From positions 868,001 to 932,000 of the forward strand of contig JAXLYE010000003.1 in assembly GCA_046351595.1 (NCBI GenBank): 64,000 nucleotides of DNA. Reading direction: 5' to 3'. Positions 38,798 through 46,572 of this stretch are shown here, piece after piece (the first letter of the stretch is position 1; each line of letters begins with the position of its first letter). Made by a program: the position numbers and the translations under genes. The notes under the pieces were generated by a model that was given only the letters and a program-made list of their open reading frames with translations, was not told where the DNA came from and ran no database searches. The stretch comes from JAXLYE01 sp046351595. GTDB lineage: Bacteria > Myxococcota_A > Polyangia > Palsa-1104 > JAEUJZ01.

Positions 38798-40891
38798 ATG
38801 AAGACCCTGCTGATCGATAACTATGACTCTTTCACCTACAACCTGTTCCACCTGATCGGGCAGGTGAACGGGGAGGAGCCGCTGGTCTTTCACAACGACC
38901 AGCTCACCTACGAAGAGATCGCGGAGCTTCACTTTGACAACATCGTGCTCTCGCCCGGACCCGGACACCCGGGGCGGCCGCGGGACTTCGGCGTGTGCCG
39001 CGAGCTCATCGCCCGCGCCGACGTGCCGCTGCTCGGCGTGTGCCTGGGCCACCAGGGTCTGGCGCTCGAAGCGGGCGCCGCGATCGGCCACGCGCCCGAG
39101 CCCGTACACGGCCGCATCGACACGATCTGGCACGACGGCTCGCCGCTGTTCCACGGGGTCCCGAGCCCGCTCGACGTGGTGCGCTACCACTCGCTGCTGG
39201 TGCAGGAGCCGCTGCCTCTGCGGCTGCGCAAGACCGCGTGGAACGCGGACGGCCTGATCATGGCGCTGCAGCACGCGGACCGGCCGCGCTGGGGCCTGCA
39301 GTTCCACCCGGAGTCCGTCTGCACCGAGCACGGCGCGCTGCTCCTGCGCAACTTCCGCGACCTGACGCGGCGCCTGCACCGGCGCCCGCCGCCTGTGCCG
39401 CCGCGAGCGCGTGAGGCTTTTGCCTCCCTCCCGGACCCCGCGCGCCCCGCGGCCCGCTGCCGGCTCGCGGTCCGCAAGCTCGCCCTGTGGCGCGATCCGG
39501 AGTCTGTCTTCCTGGCGCTGTTCGCGGACCAGCCAACGAGCTTCTGGCTGGACAGCAGCCTGCTCGCGGACGGGCTGTCGCGCTTCTCGTTCCTGGGCGC
39601 CGGCGACGGTCCGCTCAGCAAGCTCTTGACCTACGAGGTCGCGTCCCGACAGCTGACGATCACACGGCGCGGCGTCCGCACCCAGACCGCCTGCACGAGC
39701 CTCTTTGACGCGCTGCGCGCCGAGCTCCGGGAGCTCGAGTGCGAGGTGCCGGAGCTGCCGTTCGGCTTCGCCTGCGGCCTGGTCGGCTACCTCGGCTACG
39801 AGCTCAAGGCCGAGACCGGAGGGCAGGGGGCGCACTCTGCGTCCACTCCCGATGCCGCGCTGCTGCTCGCGGATCGGGTGCTGGCGTTTGATCACGACGC
39901 TCACGAGATCTACCTGCTGCAGCTCGTCCTGCTGCCCGCGGACGCGGCCGCCGTGGCGTGGTTCGACGAGACGGAGCGGCGTCTCGCGACAATCGGACCG
40001 GCCCCGCCGCTCGAGCTGCCCGCGGCGGTGCCCGGCCCCGAGCCGCTCGGCGAGCCGCGCCACGATCGGGCCGATTACCTCGCTCTCGTCGCGCGCTGCC
40101 TGGCCGAGATCCGCGACGGCGAGAGCTATGAGATCTGCCTGACCAACCGCGTGCGGATCCCGTGCGCGGACGCGGTCGACCCGCTGCTCCTGTACCGCGT
40201 GCTGCGCCGCATCAACCCGGCTCCGTATGCCGCGTTCCTGCGCTTCCCGGACGTGACCGTGCTCTGCTCCTCGCCCGAGCGCTTCCTGCGCATCGACCGC
40301 GACGGGCTCGTCGAGTCCAAGCCGATCAAGGGGACGCGCCCGCGTGCGGCGGATCCGGACCAGGACGCGCGGCTCCGTGACGAGCTGCGGACCTGCGTCA
40401 AGGATCGCGCCGAGAACCTCATGATCGTCGATCTGTTACGCAACGATCTCGGTCGCATCTGCAGGCTCGGGAGCGTGCACGTGCCCCACCTCATGGCCGT
40501 CGAGAGCTACGCCACGGTGCACCAGCTGGTCTCGACGATCCGCGGGCGGCTGCGCGCGGGCGTCAGCGCGATCGACTGCGTGCGCAGCGCGTTCCCGGGC
40601 GGCTCCATGACCGGCGCGCCCAAGCTGCGCACCCTCGAGATCCTCGACCGCCTGGAGGGCGGTGCGCGCGGCGTATACTCCGGCGCCCTGGGCTACCTGA
40701 GCGTGCACGGCGCCGCGGATCTCAACATCGTCATCCGCACGCTGGTGAAGACCGCGGCGGGCCTGGAGCTCGGCATCGGCGGCGCCGTCGTCGCGCTGTC
40801 CGATCCAGAGGCCGAGTTCGCGGAGACGCTGCTCAAGGCGCGCGCGCCGCTCCTGGCGGTGCGCATCGCCGAAGCGCTGGCGCGGACCTGA
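38798..40891 (+). CDS. pabAB: Aminodeoxychorismate synthase, fused PabA-PabB
   Basis: 697 aa from ATG 38798. N-terminal class I glutamine amidotransferase: LIDNYDSFTYNL, LSPGPGHPG, nucleophile Cys82 in GVCLGHQ and FHPES. C-terminal chorismate-binding domain: ESYEICLTN, PIKGTRPR, DRAENLMIVDLLRNDLG, FPGGSMTGAPK and IVIRTL. The lysine in PIKGT distinguishes 4-amino-4-deoxychorismate synthase from anthranilate synthase (PIAGT). It makes ADC for folate. No PabC lyase follows within the window; the next gene is convergent. Confidence 0.93.
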   Translation: MKTLLIDNYDSFTYNLFHLIGQVNGEEPLVFHNDQLTYEEIAELHFDNIVLSPGPGHPGRPRDFGVCRELIARADVPLLGVCLGHQGLALEAGAAIGHAPEPVHGRIDTIWHDGSPLFHGVPSPLDVVRYHSLLVQEPLPLRLRKTAWNADGLIMALQHADRPRWGLQFHPESVCTEHGALLLRNFRDLTRRLHRRPPPVPPRAREAFASLPDPARPAARCRLAVRKLALWRDPESVFLALFADQPTSFWLDSSLLADGLSRFSFLGAGDGPLSKLLTYEVASRQLTITRRGVRTQTACTSLFDALRAELRELECEVPELPFGFACGLVGYLGYELKAETGGQGAHSASTPDAALLLADRVLAFDHDAHEIYLLQLVLLPADAAAVAWFDETERRLATIGPAPPLELPAAVPGPEPLGEPRHDRADYLALVARCLAEIRDGESYEICLTNRVRIPCADAVDPLLLYRVLRRINPAPYAAFLRFPDVTVLCSSPERFLRIDRDGLVESKPIKGTRPRAADPDQDARLRDELRTCVKDRAENLMIVDLLRNDLGRICRLGSVHVPHLMAVESYATVHQLVSTIRGRLRAGVSAIDCVRSAFPGGSMTGAPKLRTLEILDRLEGGARGVYSGALGYLSVHGAADLNIVIRTLVKTAAGLELGIGGAVVALSDPEAEFAETLLKARAPLLAVRIAEALART

Positions 40892-40985
40892 GCGCGCCCT
40901 GGTTCAGCGCCGCGGGTCGCGGCGTACCTGGCGCGGCGGCCGCGGCCCTGACCGCAGCGACGGTCAACCGACGGCGCGGGAGCGA

Positions 40986-42608
40986 TCATTCGACGACGAT
41001 GCAGCCCTCGACCGCGCCGAGCGTGCACGGGCTGCTGCGCGGCTGCCCGAGCTGATCCGTGGCCGGGCAGCTGCTGCCGCGCCGGCACGCCGGGCTGCCT
41101 TCGTGGACCTTGTGCACCAGGTTCGAGGCGCCGACGAACTGGCCGAGCGGCAGCACGCGCGGATCCTGCGTCAGGATGCCGGCGGCGCAGAGCGCCGAGG
41201 GAGAGTCGGAGCCGCCGCCCGCGCGCGTGATCGGCCACTGCACGTTGGTGCCGGCCGCTCCGAGCGGGCGCGTGCAGCTGATCGGGTTATAGCCGTTGCC
41301 GGCGACGCTGTAAGCGATGAGCGTGTTCTCGAGGACCAGGCCGCTGCCGCCGCCCGCGATCGCGCCGCCGAACGAGTCGGTGTCCGGCGCCTGGTTGCCG
41401 GCGAAGGTGCAGTTCCAGATCCGGCCGGTGACGCTGCCGTCGACGGCCATGCCGCCGCCCAGGCTGTCCCTGGCGGTGTTCTCGGAGACCGTGGTGTTGG
41501 TCAGGTTCAGGATCGCGCTCGGCCCGACATACAGGCCGCCGGCGCTGTTGGCGCTGTTGCGGACGATGCTGGTGGCGGTGATGTTCGCGGTCGTGTTCTG
41601 CAGGTACAGGCCGCCAGCCATGCTCTGCGCCGCGGGCGGGATGCTGTTGCCGTCGACGATCGAGCGGTCGATGGTCGTCATCTCGCGCTGATACGCGACG
41701 CGGAAGAAGCCGCCGCCGAAGGCGCGGGCCTGGTTGCCGCGCAGCACCACGCCGCACAGGCTGACGGACTTGCCCTGGCCGTCGACGGTGATGCCGCCGC
41801 CGTTGCCGCCGTCGCCGGGATTGCCGCCGCTGCCGGTGGCGCGGTTGTTCTCGAGCGTGCTGTTGACCAGCGTGAAGGGGTTGCCGAGGTTGCCCAGCGC
41901 GCCGCCGTTGCTGCAGCTGTTGCCGGTAAAGACGCTGCCGACGATGAGCGTCTCGCCGACGCCCAGCGAGAAGATGGCGCCGCCGGCCTGATCCTGGCCG
42001 CTGTCCGCGCCGCGGTTGTTCTCGAAGCGGCTGTTGATCACGGTGAGCGAGCCGCCCATGCGGTAGACGGCGGCGCCGCCGAGCGAGGTGTCGCCGGCCG
42101 GCTTGCTGCCGCTTGTGCGCCCGTCGATGAAGCGCAGGTTCTGCAGCGTCACCCGCGGTGTCGCCTGGTCGAACGTCGAGACCACCTTGAGGATCCGGTT
42201 CTGGCCGCCGCCCGACAGCGTGATCGTGCCGCCTCCGTCAATCACGGTGTCCTTGCTGATCACCCGCTCGCTGGTCACGCGCAGCGTCAGCGGGGCCGCG
42301 CCGCAGCGGAACGTGATGACGCCGCCCTGCAAAAGCGCCGCGGTCAGCGCCGCCTCGGTGCAGCTTGCGGGCGTGCCGTCTCCGATCACGGTGGTGGGGC
42401 GCGAGGTGTCGGCGAGCTGCACCGGGCGCGCGCAGAGCTCCTGCGCCTGGACCGCGCCGCCGTCGCCGGCCCCGCCGCCGCCGCCGTCGTCCGCGACGCC
42501 GCCGTCGTCCGCTGCGCCGCTCGTGCCCTCCTGCGGACAGCCAGCCAGACCCACCAGATACGAAAGACCCAGCACTCTCGCAAGGCAGGGCGCAAGCCAT
42601 CGCCGCAT
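40986..42608 (-). CDS. Right-handed beta-helix lipoprotein (choice-of-anchor Q type)
   Basis: 540 aa from ATG 42608 with a strong AGGAGG site. Signal peptide and lipobox LAGC (VGLAGCPQEG), then a Gly/Asp-rich linker (ADDGGVADDGGGGGAG) that extends the protein from the membrane. The body is a series of beta-helix turns (ITFRCGAAPLTLRV, TVIDGGGTITLSGG, NSRFENNRG, GSVFTGNSC, STLENNRATG, TTVSENTAR, CTFAGNQA), as in adhesins and polysaccharide lyases; no catalytic set is visible. The end LGAVEGC is typical of choice-of-anchor Q proteins. Surface-exposed. Confidence 0.82.
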   Translation of the reverse strand: MRRWLAPCLARVLGLSYLVGLAGCPQEGTSGAADDGGVADDGGGGGAGDGGAVQAQELCARPVQLADTSRPTTVIGDGTPASCTEAALTAALLQGGVITFRCGAAPLTLRVTSERVISKDTVIDGGGTITLSGGGQNRILKVVSTFDQATPRVTLQNLRFIDGRTSGSKPAGDTSLGGAAVYRMGGSLTVINSRFENNRGADSGQDQAGGAIFSLGVGETLIVGSVFTGNSCSNGGALGNLGNPFTLVNSTLENNRATGSGGNPGDGGNGGGITVDGQGKSVSLCGVVLRGNQARAFGGGFFRVAYQREMTTIDRSIVDGNSIPPAAQSMAGGLYLQNTTANITATSIVRNSANSAGGLYVGPSAILNLTNTTVSENTARDSLGGGMAVDGSVTGRIWNCTFAGNQAPDTDSFGGAIAGGGSGLVLENTLIAYSVAGNGYNPISCTRPLGAAGTNVQWPITRAGGGSDSPSALCAAGILTQDPRVLPLGQFVGASNLVHKVHEGSPACRRGSSCPATDQLGQPRSSPCTLGAVEGCIVVE

Positions 42609-43156
42609 CGTCGTCCTCCTGAGACCTCGGGGCCTCCGGGCGATCTTACCTCGTGGAGGGCTGCGCCTGCGCCGACGCATTCTGTGAGCGCCGTACGGGT
42701 CGGCAGGAGTGTCCTTCTCTTCGTGATGCGGCCGCGATGCGCCCCAAGTCTTTGTAACGACCGTGCGTACTGCGGGGGCCGGCGCAGAACCATGCAGCTC
42801 CGTCGCGGGCTGCGAAGGCGTTCTCCGATTCGGCTCGGACGTAGAGGGAGTTGGTCGGATCCGACCACGGGCTGGTGGAACTCAGCCGGTCCGCCTGCAG
42901 CGCGCACCGGATTCCGGGCTGCTGTCTCTCATACATGGGGCCCTTTCCCGTGCCCCCTCCACCGGCAAAGCCGGCGGAGCCTCATCGTCATACTTCTTGG
43001 CGCCGCGCGCTTCCCGCGCGGGTTTCTCACCGGACAAGTCCGGTGCCCTGTGTATCAGACTGGGCGGCACAGGCTTTGCGCCGCGTCTCTCTGCCTCGCA
43101 GCGTGAACACCCCCACGAGCTGCGGCTTGTGCGCCGCAGGAAGGACCCTGCCGACC
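42609..43156. other. 548-bp intergenic region with RNA-like structure
   Basis: Divergent gap between the beta-helix lipoprotein and the double-HTH gene. Its notable content is the multibranched fold at 42924-43060 listed separately. An open frame crosses it but shows no protein-like composition before ATG 43157. Confidence 0.5.
42924..43060 (+). ncRNA. Candidate structured RNA (closing helix plus three hairpins)
   Basis: ATACATGGGG (42931-42940) pairs fully with CCCTGTGTAT (43046-43055), two pairs being G-U, and is extended by GTCT (42924) with AGAC (43057). Inside are H1 CTCC-A-CCGGC/AAA/GCCGG-C-GGAG (42957-42979), H2 CCGCGCG/CTTCC/CGCGCGG (43003-43021) and H3 CACCGGAC/AA/GTCCGGTG (43028-43045), the last abutting the closing helix. 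The wobble pairs favour the + strand. It ends 96 nt before ATG 43157 and could be its leader, or an independent small RNA. Found by eye only. Confidence 0.45.
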
Positions 43157-43657
43157 ATGAAGATGCGCGTAAGAAAAGAGCACAGGTTGTACATGGTGCG
43201 TGCGTTTCGGAACCGGAGCCATCACGCGGCCGTGCCCGGTCCGGGCGTGCTGCTCACCAGTCCGGCCGAGCCCTCCTCGCTGCCGGCGCTGCCGGCGCTG
43301 CTGCCGCTGGCGCGCGCCGCCGCGCAGCCCGAGGCCGAGCGCCGCGAGCGTGCCGTCGAGCTGGTGCTCGGCCGTCGCCTCAGCGTGGCCGCGGTCGCGC
43401 GGGCGCTCAGGCTGCGTGAGAGCGCGCTGCGGGGCTGTGTCTGCCGCGCTCAGTGTGCCCTCACGTCACGCTCCCTGCTGCCGCTGCGCGCGGAGCAGTG
43501 GACGGAGGCCGAGCGGTTTTTGCACGGCATCGAGCACGTGCTCAGCCGCCGCGCGAGCGTGCCCGCGGTCGCGCGCGAGCTCGGCATCAGCGCGAGCGCG
43601 CTGCGCGGCCGTGTGGCGCGGGCCCTGCACGAGCGGGCGCGCGCGCGATCGCTGTGA
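43157..43657 (+). CDS. Protein with two tandem helix-turn-helix units
   Basis: 166 aa from ATG 43157 (43193 also possible; both ribosome sites are weak). Two homologous HTH-like units: GRRLSVAAVARALRLRESAL and SRRASVPAVARELGISASAL, each followed by a basic helix (RGCVCRAQ; RGRVARAL). The N-terminal 60 residues are basic then Pro/Ala-rich. It looks like a DNA-binding protein made by internal duplication, perhaps from a transposase-type HTH; there is no catalytic domain. The stop codon lies in the first copy of the 21-bp tandem array. The preceding 42924-43060 RNA fold may control it. Confidence 0.5.
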   Translation: MKMRVRKEHRLYMVRAFRNRSHHAAVPGPGVLLTSPAEPSSLPALPALLPLARAAAQPEAERRERAVELVLGRRLSVAAVARALRLRESALRGCVCRAQCALTSRSLLPLRAEQWTEAERFLHGIEHVLSRRASVPAVARELGISASALRGRVARALHERARARSL

Positions 43658-43791
43658 GCGCGCAGGCGATCGCTGTGAGCGCGCAGGCGATCGCTGTGAG
43701 CGCGCAGGCGATCGCTGTGAGCGCGCAGGCGATCGCTGTGAGCGCGCAGGCGATCGCTGTGAGCGCGCTGGCGATCGCTGTGAGCGCGCTG
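43645..43791. repeat. Seven 21-bp tandem repeats with GCGATCGC palindrome
   Basis: GCGATCGC followed by TGTGAGCGCGCAG repeats seven times with starts at 43645, 43666, 43687, 43708, 43729, 43750 and 43771; the last two end in CTG. The period equals two DNA turns, so all palindromes face one side. Copy 1 carries the TGA stop of the double-HTH gene, so every copy repeats that stop. There are no spacers, so it is not CRISPR. Confidence 0.92.
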
Positions 43792-43830
43792 GCGCTCAGG
43801 GCACGGGTCCTGGGTCGGCGGGCGCTCGCG

Positions 43831-45390
43831 CTACGCGGTCGCAGACCGGGGCCGGCGCCGGATGCGCAGCGGGACGCCGCCGCGCGGGCGCAGCGCCTCG
43901 CGCACCTCGGCGACAAGCGGCGCGTGGTCCGGCAGCGCGAAGTCATAGCGCTGCAGCAGCGTCGCCAGGACCAGCGGCCCCTCCATCAGCGCCAGGTGCA
44001 TGCCCAGGCAGATGCGCGGTCCGGTCGAGAAGGCGAGGAAGGCGTGGCGCGGGCGCGCGGCCTCGGCCGCAGGCAGGAACCGGTCCGGGTCGAAGACCTC
44101 GGGCTCCTTCCACAGATCGGCGCGGTGCTGGGTGGCGTAGGGGCTGATCAAGAGCACCGAGTCGCGCGGGATGCGGTAGCCGCCCAGCGCGATGTCACGC
44201 TCGGTCTCGCGGATGAGGATGGGGATCGGTGGGTACAGGCGCATCGACTCCTTGAAGCAGCGCAGCAGCAGCTCGAGGCGCGGCAGATCGTCGTAGGTCG
44301 GCAGCCGCCCCAGCGCGTCGACCTGCGCGCGCGCTTGGCGGTAGATCTCGGGGTGGCGGCAGAGCAGCGACAGCGTGAAGGCCAGCGACATCGCGGTCGT
44401 CTCGTGGCCGGCGACGAACAGGGTGAGGATCTCGTCGCGCAGCTGCTTGTCGTCGAGCTGGCCGCCGTCCTCGTCGCGCGCAGCGAGCAGCCGGCCCAAG
44501 AGATCGCCCTGCGGCCCGCCGGTGCTGCGCCGCTCGTCGACCATGCGCTGCACGCGGCGATCGAGCAGCGCGACCGCGGCCCGCACGCGCCGATCGCGCT
44601 CGGTCGGCAGCAGGATCGGCTGCTCCAGGCGCCGCACCGCCCGCTGCGCCAGCCGGGCCAGCCGCGGTCGTGAGGCCGCGATCTTCTCGGCCACGCGCGC
44701 GACGAGCTGGCGCACCGCCAGCTGCACGAACGGGACGGCCGAGTCGAGCTTCTCTCCGGTCCAGAACAGCACCTCGCGCAGCGCCTCGGCCAGCTCGTCG
44801 CTCTCGGCGAACATGTCGACGCCGAGCAGGATCTTGCCGGCGATGTTCATGGTGATGTGCGTCGCCTCGCGCACAAGATCGAGCGTGGAGCCGTCGCGCC
44901 AGCCGCGCAGGCTGTGCTCGGTGCAGCCGATGATGTCGGCCGCGTAGCCGGCGATCGCCGAGGGCGGGAACAGCGGCGCCATGATGCGGCGCTGCCGCCG
45001 CCACAGCGGGCCCGAGCTGGTGATCAGCCCCTCGCCCAGCACCGGATACGTGATGTGCCGCATCAGCGGATCCTTGTGGGTGTCGGCGTTGCGCTCGACC
45101 AGGCACTCGTGCACCTGCGCCGGCCCGGTGACCACGATCGGCGTCTTGTCGAACAGGCGCACGCGGAACAGATCCCCGCCCTGCGCCAGCTCGTGCAGAA
45201 AGCGCAGGCGATCCTTGCGCAGCAGGCGCGTGAACGACGTGCCGGAGCGGCTCTGCAGCAGCGGCAGCTCCGCCAGCTCGCGCAGCGGCCGGACGCCGGG
45301 ACCGAGCGGCGCGCTCGACGGGGACGCGGCCACCGCGGCACCGGTGAAGGGACAGCCAGAGGGTGCACGGGTGGTGTGGAAGGAGGTCAT
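43831..45390 (-). CDS. Cytochrome P450
   Basis: 519 aa from ATG 45390 (45462 possible; neither has a good ribosome site). All signatures are present: I-helix LFVAGHETTAMSL (oxygen activation), K-helix ExxR in CFKESMRLYPP, PERF-like FDPDRFLP and heme ligand Cys461 in FSTGPRICLG. Soluble, with no membrane anchor; close in style to bacterial CYP4/CYP102-like hydroxylases of fatty acids, terpenes or steroids. No ferredoxin or reductase lies nearby. The adjacent SDR (45548-46441) on the same strand may act in the same pathway. Confidence 0.93.
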   Translation of the reverse strand: MTSFHTTRAPSGCPFTGAAVAASPSSAPLGPGVRPLRELAELPLLQSRSGTSFTRLLRKDRLRFLHELAQGGDLFRVRLFDKTPIVVTGPAQVHECLVERNADTHKDPLMRHITYPVLGEGLITSSGPLWRRQRRIMAPLFPPSAIAGYAADIIGCTEHSLRGWRDGSTLDLVREATHITMNIAGKILLGVDMFAESDELAEALREVLFWTGEKLDSAVPFVQLAVRQLVARVAEKIAASRPRLARLAQRAVRRLEQPILLPTERDRRVRAAVALLDRRVQRMVDERRSTGGPQGDLLGRLLAARDEDGGQLDDKQLRDEILTLFVAGHETTAMSLAFTLSLLCRHPEIYRQARAQVDALGRLPTYDDLPRLELLLRCFKESMRLYPPIPILIRETERDIALGGYRIPRDSVLLISPYATQHRADLWKEPEVFDPDRFLPAAEAARPRHAFLAFSTGPRICLGMHLALMEGPLVLATLLQRYDFALPDHAPLVAEVREALRPRGGVPLRIRRRPRSATA

Positions 45391-45547
45391 GAACGTACTG
45401 TAGTGAGGAACCAGAGCGCGGTCCTGGCTCCTTGGCATCGCAAGATGGCCAAAGATGGACATGGCGTGTCCGGTGGAGTGCCAGGCCGCCCGCGGGGCGC
45501 GTACTCGTCGGGGCGCGGTGCTGGAGGGAGGTCTGCGGCGCCGCGGC

Positions 45548-46441
45548 TCAGGTCTCGAAGTAGTGCGGCTGATCGAGATCGGCGAGCAGCCCGGGCTGCG
45601 TCGGCTGCCAGCCCAGGCGCTCGCGCGTCCGCGCGCTCGATCCCGGCACGTCGAGCGCCAGGAACGGCGCCAGCCAGCCGAAGTGATCCTGCGCCTCCGC
45701 GGCGGACTTGGCGACGACCGGCAGGCCCAGGCGGCGCCCGATGACCGCGGCGAGGTCGCGGATGGGCACGCCCTCGTCGGCGATGGCGTTCAGTCGCGTG
45801 CCGGCCGGCGCCTTCTCCAGCGCCAGCCGATAGAGCCGCGCGGCATCGTCGCGGTGCACCGCCGGCCAGCGGTTGCTGCCGTCGCCGATATACGCCGACA
45901 CGCCCTTTTCGCGCGCGATCTGCACCAGCCGCGGCACGAAGCCGTGATCGCCGCGGCCGTGCACCGACGGCGGCAGCCGCATCACGAGGGCGCGCACGCC
46001 GCGCGCGGCCAGCGCCATCGCCACCGGCTCGGACTGGCGTGGCACCGCCGCGGCGGCAAGATCCAGCGTCTCGTCCTCGGTCGCGGTGCGCCCCGGCGCC
46101 AGCCGCGCCACGCCCGCGGTGACGAGGAGCGGGCGGTGCGAGCCCGCCAGCACCTCGCCGAGCGCCTCGATGGCGCGCCGATCGGCCTCGGCCGCCGCGC
46201 CGTAGTTCAAGAAGTCGTGGATGAAGGCGGTGTGGATGACGGCGTCCGCGTCCGCCGCGCCGCGCCGCAGGCTGTCGAGATCCTCGAGCGCGCCGCGCTG
46301 CACCTCGGCCCCCGCGCCGGCCAGCGACCGGGCGCCGGCCTCCGAGCGCGCGAGGCCGAGCACCTTGTGCCCCGCGTGAGTGAGCTCTTTTACGACGGCG
46401 AATCCCACAAAGCCCGTAGCACCGGTGACAAAGACACGCAT
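45548..46441 (-). CDS. NAD-dependent epimerase/dehydratase (extended SDR)
   Basis: 297 aa from ATG 46441 with GGGAGG upstream. Rossmann start VFVTGATGFVGFAVVKEL (GxxGxxG), DAVIHTAFIHDF, and the nucleotide-sugar-type middle VMRLPPSVHGRGDHGFVP. The canonical YxxxK is not evident; the segment after LVTAGVARLAPG lacks Tyr, so it may be an atypical SDR acting as reductase or regulator. It precedes the P450 on the same strand by about 160 nt. Confidence 0.8.
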   Translation of the reverse strand: MRVFVTGATGFVGFAVVKELTHAGHKVLGLARSEAGARSLAGAGAEVQRGALEDLDSLRRGAADADAVIHTAFIHDFLNYGAAAEADRRAIEALGEVLAGSHRPLLVTAGVARLAPGRTATEDETLDLAAAAVPRQSEPVAMALAARGVRALVMRLPPSVHGRGDHGFVPRLVQIAREKGVSAYIGDGSNRWPAVHRDDAARLYRLALEKAPAGTRLNAIADEGVPIRDLAAVIGRRLGLPVVAKSAAEAQDHFGWLAPFLALDVPGSSARTRERLGWQPTQPGLLADLDQPHYFET

Positions 46442-46572
46442 GTTCGGGTCCCTCCCAAGCTGGATGCGGTCTGTTTTATCGACTCGCGCGGAGCGGGGCT
46501 TGGGGATTCTTGGCGGAAAGCGCGGGCTGCAGGCGAAAGGAGCGCGCCCGGAGTCGCCCCCGGGACGCGGCG

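Noticed and set aside
38798..40891. Anthranilate synthase (TrpE-TrpG fusion) for this gene
   Set aside because: The PIKGT lysine points to aminodeoxychorismate synthase, and no trp genes are nearby.
42851..43156. N-terminal extension of the double-HTH protein back to 42851
   Set aside because: The added 102 residues are Pro/Arg/Cys-rich and derive from the hairpin-rich RNA candidate; the HTH protein fits a start at 43157 or 43193.
43645..43791. CRISPR array
   Set aside because: Copies are contiguous without spacers and no cas genes are present.
43453..44673. Open frame running through the 21-bp array and into the P450 region on the + strand
   Set aside because: It reads AIAVSAQ repeats then Arg/Gln-rich antisense of the P450; no ribosome site or family.
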